Shown: positions 14,924-15,703 of the stretch, in pieces | Position numbering within the stretch: the stretch's first letter is position 1 | How the letters are laid out: every line of letters begins with the position of its first letter | Assembly: GCA_020216925.1 (NCBI GenBank) | Contig: JAIWOL010000171.1 | Span: forward strand, 1 to 15,703 | DNA length: 15,703 bases | DNA from: Thiobacillus sp. | GTDB lineage: Bacteria; Pseudomonadota; Gammaproteobacteria; Burkholderiales; Thiobacillaceae | Direction: 5' to 3' | Position numbers and translations under genes: made by a program | The notes under the pieces: model-generated | What the model saw: the letters and a program-made list of their open reading frames with translations, nothing else | The model's database searches: none | What the model was told of the DNA's origin: nothing

Positions 14924-15612
14924 ATCAGCAAGAGCGCGCGGTAGTCGTTGACGTTGGTGCGCGTGGGGCCGGTGACGACCAGGTCGCCGAGCGCGGCGAA
15001 GAAGCGGTGACTGTCATGCGCATGCAGGCAGGCCGCGGCGTCGATCCCCAGCGCCCGGGCCCTGTTCAGCGAATCAGGCGTGAGGAGCGCGCCGGCATTG
15101 TCCTCGCTGCCATCAATGCCGTCCGTATCACAGGCCAGGGCCCAGATGCCGGAGCCGCCGGGCGCGCAGGCCAGTGCCAGCAGGAATTCGGTATTGCGCC
15201 CGCCGCGTCCAGGCTGACCATGGAGCGTAACGGTGGTTTCACCGCCAGAGAGGATTGCCAGGGGGCGCGGCGATAAACTGTTTGCAAGTGAGGCGTGCTG
15301 CAAGGCGCAGGCTCGCGCATTGCCCGTTACATGATCCGAGAGCACGATTGCCGGGATACCCTGTTGTTCAAAGACCAGGGCTGCCGCATCCAGACTTGCG
15401 CGCGCGCTGGCGATGACCCGGTTTTCGGTTCGCGTGAAGCAGGCTTCATCGGCCTTGGCCGTGTCGTTTGCCGAGCGATGGTGTTCCAGGTGGCTGAGTA
15501 TGTCAGCCGGCGGGTCGATGGCGTAACGCGCCAGTATGGCGAGCGCATCCGAGCATGTCGTGGGGTCTGGCGCGCATGGGCCGGAGGCGATATGGGCCGG
15601 CTCGTCGCCAAC
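14920..15612 (-). pseudogene. Glycerate 2-kinase (MOFRL family), 5' part lost at an IS junction
   Basis: On the - strand, 230 residues resemble the C-terminal part of glycerate 2-kinases of the GckA/TtuD type, starting VGDEPAHIASGPCAPDPTT, continuing with ILSGGETTVTLHG and GRGGRNTEFLLALA (MOFRL domain), ACDTDGIDGSEDNAGAL, and ending TNVNDYRALLLI. Family members phosphorylate glycerate to 2-phosphoglycerate and are usually about 420 residues long, so roughly the first 190, including much of the nucleotide-binding N-terminal domain, are absent. Kinase homology stops at 15612, exactly where IS-like repeats begin. An in-frame ATG at 15682-15684 in the repeats adds 24 foreign residues, giving a spurious 254-residue open frame. 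The stop overlaps the SAM hydrolase stop. Function is presumably lost. Confidence 0.82.
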
Positions 15613-15703
15613 TGCGTATTCCAGTGAAAACCGCCACTCATTCTGATTCAAAACCGCCACCTGTTCCAGCTCAAACTCTGCCACCGATTCCAGTCCAAAA
15701 CCG
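15613..15703. mobile_element. Terminal repeat region of a probable IS21-family element (continues past the window)
   Basis: From TG at 15613 to the window edge the sequence consists of four degenerate direct repeats: 15614-15637, 15638-15660, 15661-15684 and 15685-15703 (last one cut). The shared pattern is about ATTCCAGT-CAAAACCGCCAC, period 23-24. IS21-family ends are known for TG...CA tips and several internal repeats of transposase-binding sites, which this resembles. No istA or istB sequence is in the window, so the family is inferred from end structure alone. The abrupt end of kinase homology at 15612 supports 15613 as the tip. Confidence 0.65.

Noticed and set aside
15614..15703. CRISPR array at the right edge
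   Set aside because: The units are contiguous, degenerate and of period 23-24 with no unique spacers, which fits IS end repeats rather than repeat-spacer structure.

Overview
This window is almost entirely the S10-spc-alpha ribosomal protein cluster of a betaproteobacterium. It runs from the last codons of an elongation factor Tu gene to rplQ, all on the + strand. The call rests on gene order, on protein sequences close to the E. coli ones, on infA lying between secY and rpmJ, on the 101-residue zinc-free S14 and on moderately high GC. The Nitrosomonadales/Thiobacillus-like group is a plausible home, but I cannot fix genus from the sequence alone.

Layout: tuf 3' end (1-91) and rpsJ form the left edge. 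A 123-base gap with a good sigma70-type promoter follows, then rplC-rplD-rplW-rplB-rpsS-rplV-rpsC-rplP-rpmC-rpsQ. A second gap of 193 bases, with a promoter candidate and a hairpin, precedes rplN-rplX-rplE-rpsN-rpsH-rplF-rplR-rpsE-rpmD-rplO-secY-infA-rpmJ. A third, short gap with an extended -10 promoter precedes rpsM-rpsK-rpsD-rpoA-rplQ. A perfect 34-base palindrome with A5/T5 flanks closes the cluster at 14099-14132. The genes supply both ribosomal subunits, the protein export channel (SecY), initiation factor IF-1 and the RNA polymerase alpha subunit. Many neighbours overlap by 1-17 bases, which suggests translational coupling.

Right of the cluster is a complete SAM hydrolase (DUF62 / SAM hydroxide adenosyltransferase family) gene on +. 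Converging on it, with a 4-base tail-to-tail overlap, is the 3' half of a MOFRL-type glycerate 2-kinase gene on the - strand. Kinase homology stops abruptly at 15612. From 15613 to the window edge the DNA is four degenerate direct repeats of about 23 bases starting with TG, which looks like the end of an IS21-family insertion sequence. The kinase is therefore most likely a 5'-truncated pseudogene cut by an IS.

I did not find a new multi-gene system. The unexplained structure is mostly in the gaps: inverted repeats that enclose or overlap -10 boxes before rplC, rplN and rpsM, a 16-base tandem duplication covering the rplE stop and the rpsN ribosome binding site, three successive hairpins between rplQ and the SAM hydrolase gene, and the IS/kinase junction.
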